Below are positions 9,151-21,221 of a DNA stretch of 64,000 nt, in pieces (position 1 is the first letter of the stretch; every line of letters begins with the position of its first letter). The notes below the pieces were generated by a model. It saw only the letters and a list, made by a program, of their open reading frames with translations. It had not been told where the DNA came from and did no database searches. The stretch is from positions 124,001 through 188,000 of the forward strand of contig NZ_AP022576.1 in assembly GCF_010730355.1 (NCBI RefSeq), in the 5' to 3' direction. A program made the translations under genes and the position numbers. Source of the stretch: Mycobacterium florentinum. Lineage in GTDB: Bacteria; Actinomycetota; Actinomycetes; Mycobacteriales; Mycobacteriaceae.

Positions 9151-10408
9151 GTCCGGTTCATCCACCCCGGCCCGAATCAGTCTCTTCGTAGGTAAGGGCG
9201 GGGTAGGAAAATCCACCCTCGCTTCTGCCACCGCGGTCTGTGACGCGATCGAGGGGCAGCGCGTGCTGGTGGTCTCAACCGACCAAGCGCACTCGCTGGG
9301 CGATGTGCTCGGCATCCCCGTCCCGCCGAGCGGTCGGGGCGATCCGGTTCGGGTGCTCCCCGGCGAGGCCGCCGAGACGGGCAGTGGCTCGCTGGACGCG
9401 ATGGCACTGGACACCCTGGCCCTGCTCGAGGCCCGCTGGCACGAGGTGGTCACCGCGCTGGATCGGCGGTTTCCCGATTCCGAGCTGAGCAGCATTGCGC
9501 CCGAAGAACTCTCGGCATTGCCGGGCATTCAGGAAGTGCTCGGGCTGCACGCGGTCGGCGAGCTCGCGGCGTCCGGACGATGGGATCGCGTCGTCGTCGA
9601 CTGCGCCTCGACCGCGGACGCGCTGCGCATGCTCACCCTGCCCGCCACATTCGGGCTCTACGTCGAGCGCGCGTGGCCGCGCCATCGCCGGCTGTCCATC
9701 ACCGCCGACGACGCCCGCTCGGCCGCGGTGGTGGAGCTGATCGAACGCATCAGCTCCAGCGTCGAGCGGCTCAGCGCCCTGCTCACCGACGGGGAGCTGG
9801 TCAGCGCGCACCTGGTGCTCACGCCCGAGCGGGTGGTGGCCGCCGAGGCGGTCCGGACGCTGGGCTCGCTGTCGCTGATGGGGGTCCGCGTCGAGGAGCT
9901 GATCATCAATCAGGTTCTGGTGGAAGACGAGTCCTACGAGTACCGCAACCTGCCCGAGCATCCGGCGTTCTACTGGTACGGCGAGCGCATCTCGGAGCAG
10001 CGCGCGGTGCTCGAGGAGCTCGATGCCACGATCGGCGACGTCGCGCTCGTGATGACCCCGCACTTGGCGGGTGAGCCGATCGGCCCCAAGGCGCTGGGCG
10101 GATTGCTTGACAGCGCGCGTCTTCGGCGTGGAGGCGCCCCACCTGGACCGTTGCGTCCTATTGTGGATCTCGAATCGGGGTCGGGACTTGGGTCGATATA
10201 CCGTATGCGGCTAACGTTGCCCCAGCTCGATCCCGGATCGCTGTCGCTGGGCCGGGTGGACGACGACCTGATCATCAGCGCCGGCGGGTTGCGGCGCAGG
10301 GTTCGGTTGGCGTCCGTGCTGCGGCGGTGCACGGTGCTCGACGCGCATCTGCGGGGCGGTGAGCTGATAGTTCGTTTTCGACCAGATCCGGAGGTGTGGC
10401 CTAGGTGA
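9143..10408 (+). CDS. ArsA/GET3-like P-loop ATPase (Rv2184c-like), probable CTG start
   Basis: A deviant-Walker ATPase of the ArsA/Get3/MinD class. The phosphate loop ISLFVGKGGVGKSTLASATA is encoded at about 9174-9236, followed by VLVVSTDQAHSLGDVLG (Switch I with its Asp). The first canonical start in frame (GTG 9263) would remove the P-loop, so it cannot be right. The frame is open from 9128 and contains no ATG, GTG or TTG before the P-loop. The best candidate is CTG 9143 (reads LSESGSSTPARIS), overlapping the TB16.3 stop. That gives about 421 aa. Partner and cargo are unknown; membrane-protein handling is only a family analogy. Confidence 0.85.
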   Translation: MSESGSSTPARISLFVGKGGVGKSTLASATAVCDAIEGQRVLVVSTDQAHSLGDVLGIPVPPSGRGDPVRVLPGEAAETGSGSLDAMALDTLALLEARWHEVVTALDRRFPDSELSSIAPEELSALPGIQEVLGLHAVGELAASGRWDRVVVDCASTADALRMLTLPATFGLYVERAWPRHRRLSITADDARSAAVVELIERISSSVERLSALLTDGELVSAHLVLTPERVVAAEAVRTLGSLSLMGVRVEELIINQVLVEDESYEYRNLPEHPAFYWYGERISEQRAVLEELDATIGDVALVMTPHLAGEPIGPKALGGLLDSARLRRGGAPPGPLRPIVDLESGSGLGSIYRMRLTLPQLDPGSLSLGRVDDDLIISAGGLRRRVRLASVLRRCTVLDAHLRGGELIVRFRPDPEVWPR

Positions 10409-10791
10409 GCAAGGCACACCCCGATATCGGTCCGGAACTACGCAAGCTCGCCGAAACGATTCTGAACGGGATCGACCCCGCGGTGCGGATGGCGGCTTCA
10501 TTGACCGGAGGCGATGGCCCCGGGACCGGCAAGTGTCAGCAGATCTGGTGTCCGGTGTGCGCGCTGGCCGCGCTGGCGACCGGCGATCAGCACCCGCTGC
10601 TGACCGTGATCGCGGATCACAGCGTCGCGCTGCTGGAGGTGATTCGCGCGATCGTCGACGACATCGACCGGTCGGCCCAGCCGCCTCCGGACGGCCCGCC
10701 CGGTGGCGGAGCGCCGGGTGAGGACGCCCCCGCGGGCGACACGGACGTGCGTACTCGCTACCAGCCCATCCCCGTCACGATCGAAGATTGA
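10405..10791 (+). CDS. Conserved hypothetical protein with CQQIWCPVC motif (Rv2183c-like)
   Basis: A 128-aa cytoplasmic protein overlapping the ATPase gene by 4 nt (GTGA), so translation is probably coupled. The central CQQIWCPVC motif (about residues 47-55) has three cysteines and may bind metal. The C-terminal third is Pro/Gly/Asp-rich and probably disordered. No enzyme family is recognised. Constant pairing with the ATPase suggests an accessory or client role, which is inference only. Confidence 0.85.
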   Translation: MSKAHPDIGPELRKLAETILNGIDPAVRMAASLTGGDGPGTGKCQQIWCPVCALAALATGDQHPLLTVIADHSVALLEVIRAIVDDIDRSAQPPPDGPPGGGAPGEDAPAGDTDVRTRYQPIPVTIED

Positions 10792-10878
10792 TCCACACGG
10801 TTTGAAAGTGGTCCCCTCCGTCGCGGATGGGTACAGTTGGCGCAGAACATCAGCGGATTTCGGGCGAAAGGGAGGGCC

Positions 10879-11616
10879 ATGGCTTACTGGCTGTTCAAGT
10901 ACATCCTCCTGGGTCCGTTGCTGCAATTGCTGGGCCGGCCGAAAGTCGAAGGCCTGCACCATGTTCCGAGTACTGGCCCGGCGATCCTGGCCAGTAATCA
11001 CCTGGCGGTGATGGACAGCTTCTATCTGCCGCTGGTGGTGCGCCGGCGCATCACCTTCCTGGCGAAGTCCGAATATTTCACCGGCACCGGAATCAAGGGC
11101 TGGTGGAGTCGGTGGTTCTTCACCGCCGTCGGCCAGGTGCCGATCGACCGCACCAACGCCGATGCCGCCCAGGCCGCACTGCAGACCGCGCAGCGGTTGT
11201 TGGGCGAGGGCAAGTTGATGGGCATGTACCCCGAGGGCACCCGGTCGCCCGACGGCAGGCTCTACAAGGGCAAGACCGGTCTGGCCCGCCTCGCCCTGGA
11301 GACCGGCGTTCCGGTGATTCCGGTCGCGATGATCGGCACCAACGTCGTCAACCCGCCCGGCACCTCGATGCTGCGCTTCGGCAAGGTGACGGTCCGGTTC
11401 GGCAAGCCGATGGACTTCTCCCGATTCGAGGGCATGGCCGGTAACCGCTTCATCGAGCGGGCCGTCGCCGACGAGGTCATCTACGAGCTGATGGGTCTGT
11501 CCGGTCAGGAGTACGTCGACGTCTACGCCGCGACGGTCAAGAACCGCGACGACGGCTCGAATGTTCAGGGGCCCGACGACGAGGCCACGCGTATCCCCGA
11601 GACGGCTGCCGGCTAG
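10879..11616 (+). CDS. 1-acyl-glycerol-3-phosphate acyltransferase-like protein (PlsC family, Rv2182c-like)
   Basis: A membrane-associated LPLAT/AGPAT-type acyltransferase of 245 aa. It has the catalytic motif [14 protein letters not shown] (NHxxxxD form) and the substrate-binding motif [10 protein letters not shown] (EGTR). This family acylates lysophosphatidic acid or related lysolipids. ATG 10879 follows a strong GGGAGG site (10870-10875) and matches the N-terminus I recall for Rv2182c. Its TAG (11614-11616) interlocks with the stop of the convergent mannosyltransferase in a CTAG tetramer. Confidence 0.92.
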   Translation: MAYWLFKYILLGPLLQLLGRPKVEGLHHVPSTGPAILASNHLAVMDSFYLPLVVRRRITFLAKSEYFTGTGIKGWWSRWFFTAVGQVPIDRTNADAAQAALQTAQRLLGEGKLMGMYPEGTRSPDGRLYKGKTGLARLALETGVPVIPVAMIGTNVVNPPGTSMLRFGKVTVRFGKPMDFSRFEGMAGNRFIERAVADEVIYELMGLSGQEYVDVYAATVKNRDDGSNVQGPDDEATRIPETAAG

Positions 11617-12926
11617 GTCGCGACGTTCACGTCGCGCAAGAGCGCACGGCCGGTGTCGGAATCACTGCGCCCCTGCGCATCCCGAGTAGCAGCCCGGGCG
11701 GTGACCGTGAGTCCGGCCGTGACGATCACGGCCAGCGCCCACCACACGTAGGACATCCCGAGCAGCTGATGCCACCAGTTGGCCGTCTCCTCGTGGTGCT
11801 TGGGCATCAGCTCCAGCGGTGTCCAGTCGATCTCCAGCACCGCCACGCCGACGACGGTGAGCACGCCCAGCGCGATGTTGCGGCGCCGCCAGCCCAGGAT
11901 CGCCGTCACCAGCAGCGTCGGGAGCACCCACACCCAATGGTGTGACCACGACACCGGCGACACCATCAACCCGAACAGGGCGACGCAGATGACCGCGAGT
12001 GTCGTCTCACCGGCCTGCAGCACCCGCCGCATCGCCCAGATGGTCAACGCGAGCACGGCCAGGCACAGCCCCACCCAGAGCAGGAAACGCAGGTGCTCGG
12101 AGAGCCCGATCCGGGCCAGCGCGCCCGCGATGTTCTGGTCGGTGTTCAGCGCCGCGGAGCCGATCCGGTCGGTGTGGTGCACGGTGTGCGTCCAGTACTC
12201 CCAGGAGTCGCTCCAGGCCAGGATGAACCCGACCAGCGTCGCCGAGGCGAAAGACGTCAGGGCCGTCAACGCGCTGCGGAAGTCGCGGCGCACCAGGAAA
12301 TAGAGCAGGAACACCGCGGGGGTGAGTTTGAGCGCGATGCCCAACCCCAGCAGCAGCCCACGCGGCCACGGCGTGCGGCGCGGCACGCAGTCGGCGATCA
12401 CCAACGTCATCAGCACCACGTTGATCTGGCCGAAGGCGAAGTTCGAGGCGATGGGCTCCAGCCAGATCGAGGCCTGCGCCACGACGACCACCGCGAGCCA
12501 CCACCGGCGCAGCCAGGCCGGCCCGGGCACCAGCGCCGAGGTGCTCCACACGTCGAGGCGGGTCAGCACGATCACCGTCGAGACGATGAGCAGCACCAGG
12601 GTCAGCACCGTGATCGCGACGCTGGCCGCCGGCATGTGCAGCCAGGCGAACGGACAGAACACGATCGCGGCCAGCGGGGGATAGGTGAACGGCAGATTCA
12701 GCCCGATGGGTGTGTGGAACAACACGTCACCGGTGTAGAGCGGCCGTCCGTCCAGCCAGGTCTGGCCGCCCATTTGATAGATGTCGATATCGATGCGGTA
12801 CGGCGTGTGCGCGAACAGGCCCCAGGCCGTGTAACCCAGTGCCGCCGCGGCCACCAGCCACAACAAACCCCACACCAACGCCCGCCCCGGTCGGCTGCCC
12901 ACGCGGGGCGCCTGCGAAATACTCAT
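11613..12926 (-). CDS. Polyprenol-phosphomannose-dependent alpha(1-2) mannosyltransferase (GT87, Rv2181-like)
   Basis: A polytopic GT-C glycosyltransferase (437 aa, about ten hydrophobic helices). It is predicted to add single alpha(1-2) mannose branches to the mannan backbone of lipomannan and lipoarabinomannan on the periplasmic side, using decaprenyl-phosphomannose. The first extracellular loop holds [18 protein letters not shown], carrying the acidic residues typical of GT87. Also visible are [11 protein letters not shown] and [14 protein letters not shown] 12926 gives a start just ahead of the first transmembrane helix. Some literature uses the name MptC for this type. Together with mptA and pimB' it places LAM synthesis in this window. 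Confidence 0.9.
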   Translation of the reverse strand: MSISQAPRVGSRPGRALVWGLLWLVAAAALGYTAWGLFAHTPYRIDIDIYQMGGQTWLDGRPLYTGDVLFHTPIGLNLPFTYPPLAAIVFCPFAWLHMPAASVAITVLTLVLLIVSTVIVLTRLDVWSTSALVPGPAWLRRWWLAVVVVAQASIWLEPIASNFAFGQINVVLMTLVIADCVPRRTPWPRGLLLGLGIALKLTPAVFLLYFLVRRDFRSALTALTSFASATLVGFILAWSDSWEYWTHTVHHTDRIGSAALNTDQNIAGALARIGLSEHLRFLLWVGLCLAVLALTIWAMRRVLQAGETTLAVICVALFGLMVSPVSWSHHWVWVLPTLLVTAILGWRRRNIALGVLTVVGVAVLEIDWTPLELMPKHHEETANWWHQLLGMSYVWWALAVIVTAGLTVTARAATRDAQGRSDSDTGRALLRDVNVAT

Positions 12927-13016
12927 GTCGCAGAACAGCGTAATCGGTGTTCCTGGCCGTACTGCCGCGCAGCGCGGCTCCCGCGCTGCCGACAGGTGCG
13001 GGCGTAGGTTGCAATC

Positions 13017-13907
13017 GTGTTGCACTGGTTCGCGCCCAGAGTGGCCCACTGGTTCTCGCACGACATCGTCCACGGCGGCCGGCTGCCCCTGCTGTGCTGC
13101 CTGGTCGCCTTCATTCTGACCTTCTTCGTCACCCGAACCTTCGTGCGCTTCATCCGGCACCGCGTCGCCTCCGGACGCCCCGCCAAGTGGTGGCAACCAC
13201 GCAACGTCCACATCGGGGGACTGCACATCCACCACGTGACATTCGGGGTGGTGCTGGTGATGATCTCCGGGTTGACGCTGGTCACGTTGTCGGTCAACGG
13301 CGACGAACCCGAAAACACAGTTTCCGCAATACTTTTCGGAATCGGTGCGGCGCTGGTGCTCGATGAGTACGCGCTGATCCTGCACCTGTCCGACGTCTAC
13401 TGGGAAGAGGACGGCCGCACCTCGGTGGACGCCGTCTTCGCCGCCGTGGCGGTGGCCGGACTGCTGATCATGGGGCTGCACCCGTTGATGTTTCTCTTCC
13501 CGTTTGCCCATGGCACGGTGCCGTCCGCCTGGCACGCCGCGGTGGTCTGCGCGTTGGTGATGACGTTGCCGCTGGCGGTGGTGGTGGTGCTCAAGGGCAA
13601 GGTGTGGACCGGCCTGCTCGGCATGTTCATCGTGGTCTTGCTGGTCATCGGGGCGATCCGGCTGTCGCGCCCGCACGCGCCGTGGGCCCGCTGGCGCTAC
13701 ACCACCCAGCCGGACAAGATGCGGCGAGCCCTGGCGCGGGAACGCAGATGGCGCCGGCCGGTGGTGCGGGCCAAGCTGTGGCTGCAGTGCGCGATCGCCG
13801 GCACGCCGCGCCTGCCCGACGAGCGCCTGGTCGACGCCCAGCTGGACCATGACGTCCATCCCGCGCCGCCACCCGAGGGAACCGAGCCCATCCTGATCGG
13901 CGGCTAG
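13017..13907 (+). CDS. Conserved integral membrane protein (Rv2180c-like)
   Basis: A 296-aa protein from GTG 13017 with roughly five to six transmembrane segments (about residues 23-40, 72-92, 102-120, 140-160, 172-212) and a basic C-terminal tail. An [13 protein letters not shown] stretch rich in histidines before the second helix could bind metal, but no known family motif supports an activity. It lies divergent from the mannosyltransferase and 14 nt before the RNase AS gene, probably co-transcribed with it. Function unknown. Confidence 0.85.
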   Translation: MLHWFAPRVAHWFSHDIVHGGRLPLLCCLVAFILTFFVTRTFVRFIRHRVASGRPAKWWQPRNVHIGGLHIHHVTFGVVLVMISGLTLVTLSVNGDEPENTVSAILFGIGAALVLDEYALILHLSDVYWEEDGRTSVDAVFAAVAVAGLLIMGLHPLMFLFPFAHGTVPSAWHAAVVCALVMTLPLAVVVVLKGKVWTGLLGMFIVVLLVIGAIRLSRPHAPWARWRYTTQPDKMRRALARERRWRRPVVRAKLWLQCAIAGTPRLPDERLVDAQLDHDVHPAPPPEGTEPILIGG

Positions 13908-13921
13908 CCTAGGCTTTTTCG

Positions 13922-17350
<3,429 letters not shown>

Positions 17351-17650
17351 GCAGCAGTACGCTACACGAAAATTAAGAAAAATAAGAGATTCATGAGGCA
17401 ATGTTAAGAAACGTTTCCCGAGCGTGACCTCGCGCCGGCGCCCGGGGGAGTCATGCGGTGCTGACGCCGGTCCGCCAACCGGGCGCGAAGTCGGGTCAAG
17501 TCCTGGGGCCCATCCGTTCGCGGTCGCGGTCACGAAGCGTTTGCCTCGATTTGCTGGTGCTCGACCACTATCGGCGTTATTCTCTCGCTGTTGAAAAAAT
17601 ATTAAATGGTGGTTGAAATAACCACCGCCGTCCGCGGAAGGACTGACGAC
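17351..17650. other. Divergent intergenic region between FAD monooxygenase and PPE genes
   Basis: This 300-bp gap must hold two outward promoters. It is AT-rich at both ends (about 17365-17410 and 17565-17620). A 10-bp palindrome, GAAACGTTTC, lies at 17408-17417, about 60 nt upstream of the monooxygenase start. A TTAAGAAA word occurs at 17373-17380 and, as TTAAGAAAC, at 17404-17412. The GC-rich middle shows nothing I can assign. Confidence 0.5.
17608..17626 (+). promoter_or_regulatory. Inverted repeat in the PPE leader
   Basis: Perfect 7-bp arms GGTGGTT and AACCACC are separated by GAAAT, 25 nt upstream of the PPE start codon. It could be an operator or an mRNA hairpin near the ribosome site. 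No regulator is identified. Confidence 0.4.
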
Positions 17651-18862
17651 GTGGACTTTGGGTTGTTGCCGCCGGAGGTCAACTCCGCGCTGATGTATGC
17701 CGGTCCCGGTTCGGGGCCATTGCTGACGGCCGCGGCGGGTTGGGATGCGTTGGCCGCGCAGCTGGAGTCGACCGCCAGTGGCTATGCGGCCGAGCTGGCC
17801 GGATTGACCGGCCAGGCGTGGTCGGGCCCCTCGTCGGTGCTGATGACGGCCGCGGCCACACCGTATGTGGAGTGGTTGTCTGCTGCCGCGGCGCAGGCCG
17901 CGCAGACGGGCGTTCAGGCCTACGCGGCCGCGGGGGCTTACGAGGCGGCGTTCGCGATGACGGTGCCCCCACCGGTGATCGCGGCCAACCGGGCACAGCT
18001 GATCGCGCTGATCGCCACCAATTTCTTCGGGCAAAACACCCCGGCGATCGCGGCCACCGAAGCCCAATACATGCAGATGTGGGTGCAAGACGCCACCGCG
18101 ATGTACGGCTACGCCACCGACTCCGAGACCGCCGGCACCCTGACGTCCTTCGACCAACCACCGCAGACCACCAATTCGACAGGGCAAAACGCCCAGGCTC
18201 AGATGGTGGCGCAGGCCACCGGCAACGCCACGCAACAGCTGTCCTCGACCAATGCCACGATGCAAACCCTCAGCTCCACTAGCGCCGACACGGTCGGGCC
18301 GGTAGCTCCGGGCCAAACTGTGACCGTCGCGCCGGGCGGCGCCATCGACATCGGCGCCAACACGGGCGTGTACGTCAACAGCGGCTCGATCACGATCACG
18401 GGGCCCGGCACCAACCTCGTCAGCTTCGGCAGCGTAATCGTCAACCCCGGCAGCACAATTCACACGCTCGTCGACTGTTCCGAGGGTGGTGTGCTGATCC
18501 CCGGCGGCGTCGACGTCACCGCCGACTCGAGCCCCCTCGTCCTGACCCCCGGATCCTTCCAGGAGGTTCTGGTCACCCTCGTCAACGGCTCCGCCACACT
18601 CCCCGTTGTCGGTGCGGAACAGGTCGCCATCCAAACACTCGGGAACACCGCCACCGCCATCGCCGGCCCCGCCGGCGCGTCCATCACGAACGTCTTCGGC
18701 TCCGTCGCCGTCGCTTCGGTGACCCCCATGCCCGGCTCGTCGAGCACGTTGGCGGCCCCGTTAGGCGGGCTGGCTGCGCCAGGCCTGGCGGGTACCGCGG
18801 GAATTCAGCCTCAGCTCAACGTGGATGGGCTGTTGGAGTGGGCTCAAACCGTTTCCGGTTGA
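17651..18862 (+). CDS. PPE family protein with a non-canonical C-terminal domain
   Basis: A type VII secretion substrate-like protein of 403 aa from GTG 17651, preceded by AAGGAC at 17638-17643. Residues 1 to about 175 form a PPE domain: [20 protein letters not shown] (with the Pro-Pro-Glu), the [11 protein letters not shown]xG turn, and the [15 protein letters not shown] helix. The C-terminal half (about 200-385) has none of the usual SVP, MPTR or PGRS features. It is rich in short Gly/Val/Thr stretches such as [20 protein letters not shown] and [20 protein letters not shown], suggesting a beta-rich or beta-helical fold. No PE partner lies nearby, so it is an orphan PPE. Confidence 0.9.
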   Translation: MDFGLLPPEVNSALMYAGPGSGPLLTAAAGWDALAAQLESTASGYAAELAGLTGQAWSGPSSVLMTAAATPYVEWLSAAAAQAAQTGVQAYAAAGAYEAAFAMTVPPPVIAANRAQLIALIATNFFGQNTPAIAATEAQYMQMWVQDATAMYGYATDSETAGTLTSFDQPPQTTNSTGQNAQAQMVAQATGNATQQLSSTNATMQTLSSTSADTVGPVAPGQTVTVAPGGAIDIGANTGVYVNSGSITITGPGTNLVSFGSVIVNPGSTIHTLVDCSEGGVLIPGGVDVTADSSPLVLTPGSFQEVLVTLVNGSATLPVVGAEQVAIQTLGNTATAIAGPAGASITNVFGSVAVASVTPMPGSSSTLAAPLGGLAAPGLAGTAGIQPQLNVDGLLEWAQTVSG

Positions 18863-19215
18863 CGGTCAAGAACGCTGCCGCCCAGACGGTCATCCCAGAA
18901 CTGTTGCCAGGAAGCAGTTTTCGACAGCACTGACGACGGGACTGGCCGGCACCCGGGATCGTTGACCGACGCGATGTGACCGACAAACGAAGGCACCGCC
19001 TACCAGGTGGCACCATCGGGCACCCGGTAGGCGACGCCTGCTTTGCGAAGTGTCGCTTAGGATTTCGGCGCGATGCAGCTTTAACCCGCTGCAACCCCGA
19101 GGGGTGGTTCCACGCTGGCCGCGGGAACGCATCCGGTCGCAGCGACGGCGGTGAAGGTGAGGATCGCCGCAACGACGACCTTCGTGGCTAGACGTGACAT
19201 GACGACTCCGTTCAT
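18843..19215 (-). pseudogene. Probable decayed small lipoprotein/secreted-protein gene (one frame, three stops)
   Basis: From ATG 19215 (or 19200) the minus strand reads a clean lipoprotein signal, MSRLATKVVVAAILTF then TAVAATGC, ending at TAA (19081-19083) after about 44 aa. The same frame continues past this TAA, a second TAA (about 19057-19059) and a TAG (about 18985-18987). The later codons still look protein-like, with AYRVPDGATW before the TAG and AVPSFVGHIASVNDPGC after it, then VLSKTASWQQFWDDRLGGS, ending at 18843. I read this as a gene broken by nonsense mutations. Alternatively only the 39-44 aa lipopeptide is real. The promoter side faces the palindrome at 19251-19276. Confidence 0.5.
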
Positions 19216-19250
19216 CCGGCCCCCTGCCAGAACTGTAGCCGGAACCAACG

Positions 19251-19276
19251 ATTATTTCAATAGTTATTGAAATAAT
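19251..19276. promoter_or_regulatory. Perfect AT-rich palindrome, probable TetR operator
   Basis: Two perfect 12-bp arms, ATTATTTCAATA and TATTGAAATAAT, are separated by GT. The core TTTCAA-N6-TTGAAA (19255-19272) has the same half-sites and spacing as the element at 21172-21189 before the nearby TetR gene. It lies between the lipoprotein remnant and the methyltransferase, so it could control both divergent promoters. Confidence 0.7.
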
Positions 19277-19383
19277 CAAAGTTTGCGGGCATAGTTGCCA
19301 CGCGGACAGGGCGATCGGTCGCGCAGTAGGAACCCTCGGGTGAGCAAGTACTTTTGGGCGCGTTCGCGTCCAGCGTGGCGAAG

Positions 19384-20493
19384 GTGAGCGAGAAAGAAGG
19401 TAGTCAGTTGACCTCTAAGGTCCCGCCGACCAAGGTCGTGCGAGCCGTTGAACGGACCCGCCAGCACCTGTCGCGGCTGCGGCAACGCTTCGCTCCGCCC
19501 CCGGCGGTGATGCTGGAATTGATCCTGAATGCCTGGGTCGCTCAGGCGATCACGACCGCAGCGGATCTTGGCGTGGCGGACGCCCTGGCAGCCGGCCCGC
19601 TGTCCGGAGATCAGTTGGCAGATCGAGTCGGTGCCGATCCCGACGCCCTGCGGCGACTCATGCGCGCGTTGATCGGCATCGGGATTTTCCGCCGGCGCAG
19701 CGACGGATGCTACGCACTCACCCCGCTCGCCGACACGCTGCGCACCGACGCGCCGGTGTCGATGGCCGGGATGGCGCGATGGGTCGGGTCGCCACAGCAT
19801 CGCGAGCACTGGAGCCACCTGACCGAGGCGATCCGGACCGGAGAACCGGTGATTCCCCAGCTTCGCGGCCAACCAGCATTCGAGTATCTGGCTGGCGAGG
19901 CGGAGCTAGGTGGGATTTTCAACTCAGCCATGACCAATATCTCCGAATTCGCGACCGTTCCCTTGACCGCGGCCTATGACTTCAGTGCGTTCGGCACGAT
20001 CGTTGATGTCGGTGGGGGACACGGTCGGCTGTTGGCGGCGATCCTGGACACGGCTCCGGACTCGCGCGGCGTGCTGTTCGATCTTCCAGAGGTCGTGGCG
20101 GGCGCACCGGACTTGTTTCGCAAGTACGCGGTCGACGACCGCGTCCGGATCGAAGAGGGCTCGTTCTTCGATTCCGCCCCGGCGGGCGGCGACGCGTATG
20201 TGCTCAAGAACGTCATCCACGACTGGCCCGAGGACGCCGCCGTGCGCATCCTGACGAACGTCCGTGCCGCGGCCCGTACCGGCGCGCGACTATTGCTCTG
20301 CGAGTTCGTCATTCCCGACCACGATCGCGACTTCCACGGCAAGTGGGTGGACCTCGAGATGCTGGTCGTCGCGGGCGCCCAAGAACGCAGCGCGGACGAG
20401 TATGGCAAGCTGCTCGACCGAGCCGGTTTTCGGTTGAACCGCGTCGTCGACACCGTATCGCCGCTCAGCATCATCGAGGCGACCGCGGTGTAG
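19384..20493 (+). CDS. SAM-dependent O-methyltransferase (COMT-like)
   Basis: A cytoplasmic class I methyltransferase of about 369 aa. It has an N-terminal dimerisation winged helix (VMLELILNAWVAQAITTAADLG), the SAM-binding glycine motif TIVDVGGGHGRLLAAIL, and the COMT/hydroxyneurosporene methyltransferase hallmark VLKNVIHDWPEDAAVRIL, whose His is the usual catalytic base. The start is GTG 19384 (VSEKEGSQLTS) or TTG 19354. Methylation of a phenolic or hydroxyl small molecule is inferred, fitting the FAD hydroxylase in the same inserted block. Expression is probably controlled by the TetR gene downstream through the palindrome at 19251. Confidence 0.88.
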   Translation: MSEKEGSQLTSKVPPTKVVRAVERTRQHLSRLRQRFAPPPAVMLELILNAWVAQAITTAADLGVADALAAGPLSGDQLADRVGADPDALRRLMRALIGIGIFRRRSDGCYALTPLADTLRTDAPVSMAGMARWVGSPQHREHWSHLTEAIRTGEPVIPQLRGQPAFEYLAGEAELGGIFNSAMTNISEFATVPLTAAYDFSAFGTIVDVGGGHGRLLAAILDTAPDSRGVLFDLPEVVAGAPDLFRKYAVDDRVRIEEGSFFDSAPAGGDAYVLKNVIHDWPEDAAVRILTNVRAAARTGARLLLCEFVIPDHDRDFHGKWVDLEMLVVAGAQERSADEYGKLLDRAGFRLNRVVDTVSPLSIIEATAV

Positions 20494-20520
20494 CCGAGGC
20501 TACTTCGTTGCCTTGCAGGG

Positions 20521-21156
20521 TTATTGCGACGGCAGGTCCAGCCCCAGCTCCTCGGCGGGGGCAGTGAGGAACCGGTGCACCGCAGGCCCCACCAAACTGA
20601 CCACTTCGTCGACCGCGAGCGACGACAGAGGCGGCACGCGCATGATGTACCGCAACATCGCGGTGCCGACGAGGTTGGTCGCGGCCAGCATTGCGCGCAG
20701 TCGCGCTTCCTCGCCACCGCCCAGGACGCTGGACACCGCAGCGAGCAGGTAGTCGTGCACGAAACCGCGAAACGCGTCCCTGGCATCGCTGTTCGACGTC
20801 GCCGACTGCACCATCGAGGCCATGCTCGCGGCCGTATCGGGGTGCTCCCAGATGCCGAGGTAGGCCCGCACGATGCGGCAACCCAAGTCGTCGTCCTTCT
20901 CGGCGAGCGCCGTTGTCAGCAACTCGGATGGCAGCACCAACTTCATCGACTCGCGAAACAGTGCCGCCTTCGAGCCGAAGAGATAGAGGATCATCGACGG
21001 GTCTACTCGTGCATCATCGGCAATCGCCCGCAGGGGCGTCTTGTCATAGCCGTGCATAGCGAACTGCCGCTTTGCTGCGCGCAGGACCGCGTCGCGCGAT
21101 ACCGGCTCGCCTTGGCGTCTGCCCCGGCGCTTTATCGTTTTCCCAGGTGACGGCAC
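20521..21156 (-). CDS. TetR family transcriptional regulator
   Basis: A 211-aa one-component repressor. The N-terminal helix-turn-helix is seen in AKRQFAMHGYDKTPLRAIAD and VDPSMILYLFGSKAALFRES; the C-terminal 140 residues form the ligand domain. GTG 21156 is followed by a basic tail (KTIKRRGRRQ). An operator-like TTTCAA-N6-TTGAAA stands 16-33 nt upstream, and the same element stands before the methyltransferase, supporting autoregulation and control of the inserted cluster. It converges on the methyltransferase gene 27 nt away. Confidence 0.9.
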   Translation of the reverse strand: MPSPGKTIKRRGRRQGEPVSRDAVLRAAKRQFAMHGYDKTPLRAIADDARVDPSMILYLFGSKAALFRESMKLVLPSELLTTALAEKDDDLGCRIVRAYLGIWEHPDTAASMASMVQSATSNSDARDAFRGFVHDYLLAAVSSVLGGGEEARLRAMLAATNLVGTAMLRYIMRVPPLSSLAVDEVVSLVGPAVHRFLTAPAEELGLDLPSQ

Positions 21157-21171
21157 GGGCGAACCATATCA

Positions 21172-21189
21172 TTTCAACCCACATTGAAA
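21172..21189. promoter_or_regulatory. TetR autoregulatory operator candidate
   Basis: TTTCAA (21172-21177) and TTGAAA (21184-21189) are separated by 6 nt, 16 nt upstream of the TetR start. Half-sites and spacing equal the core of the 19251-19276 palindrome; the flanks differ. Confidence 0.6.
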
Positions 21190-21221
21190 AGGGATCTGGC
21201 AGCTGACGGCGTCGCCTACCG

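Noticed and set aside
19251..19276. Palindrome as an intrinsic terminator
   Set aside because: The arms are almost all A/T, there is no gene ending just before it, and its core recurs before the TetR gene, so an operator is the better reading.
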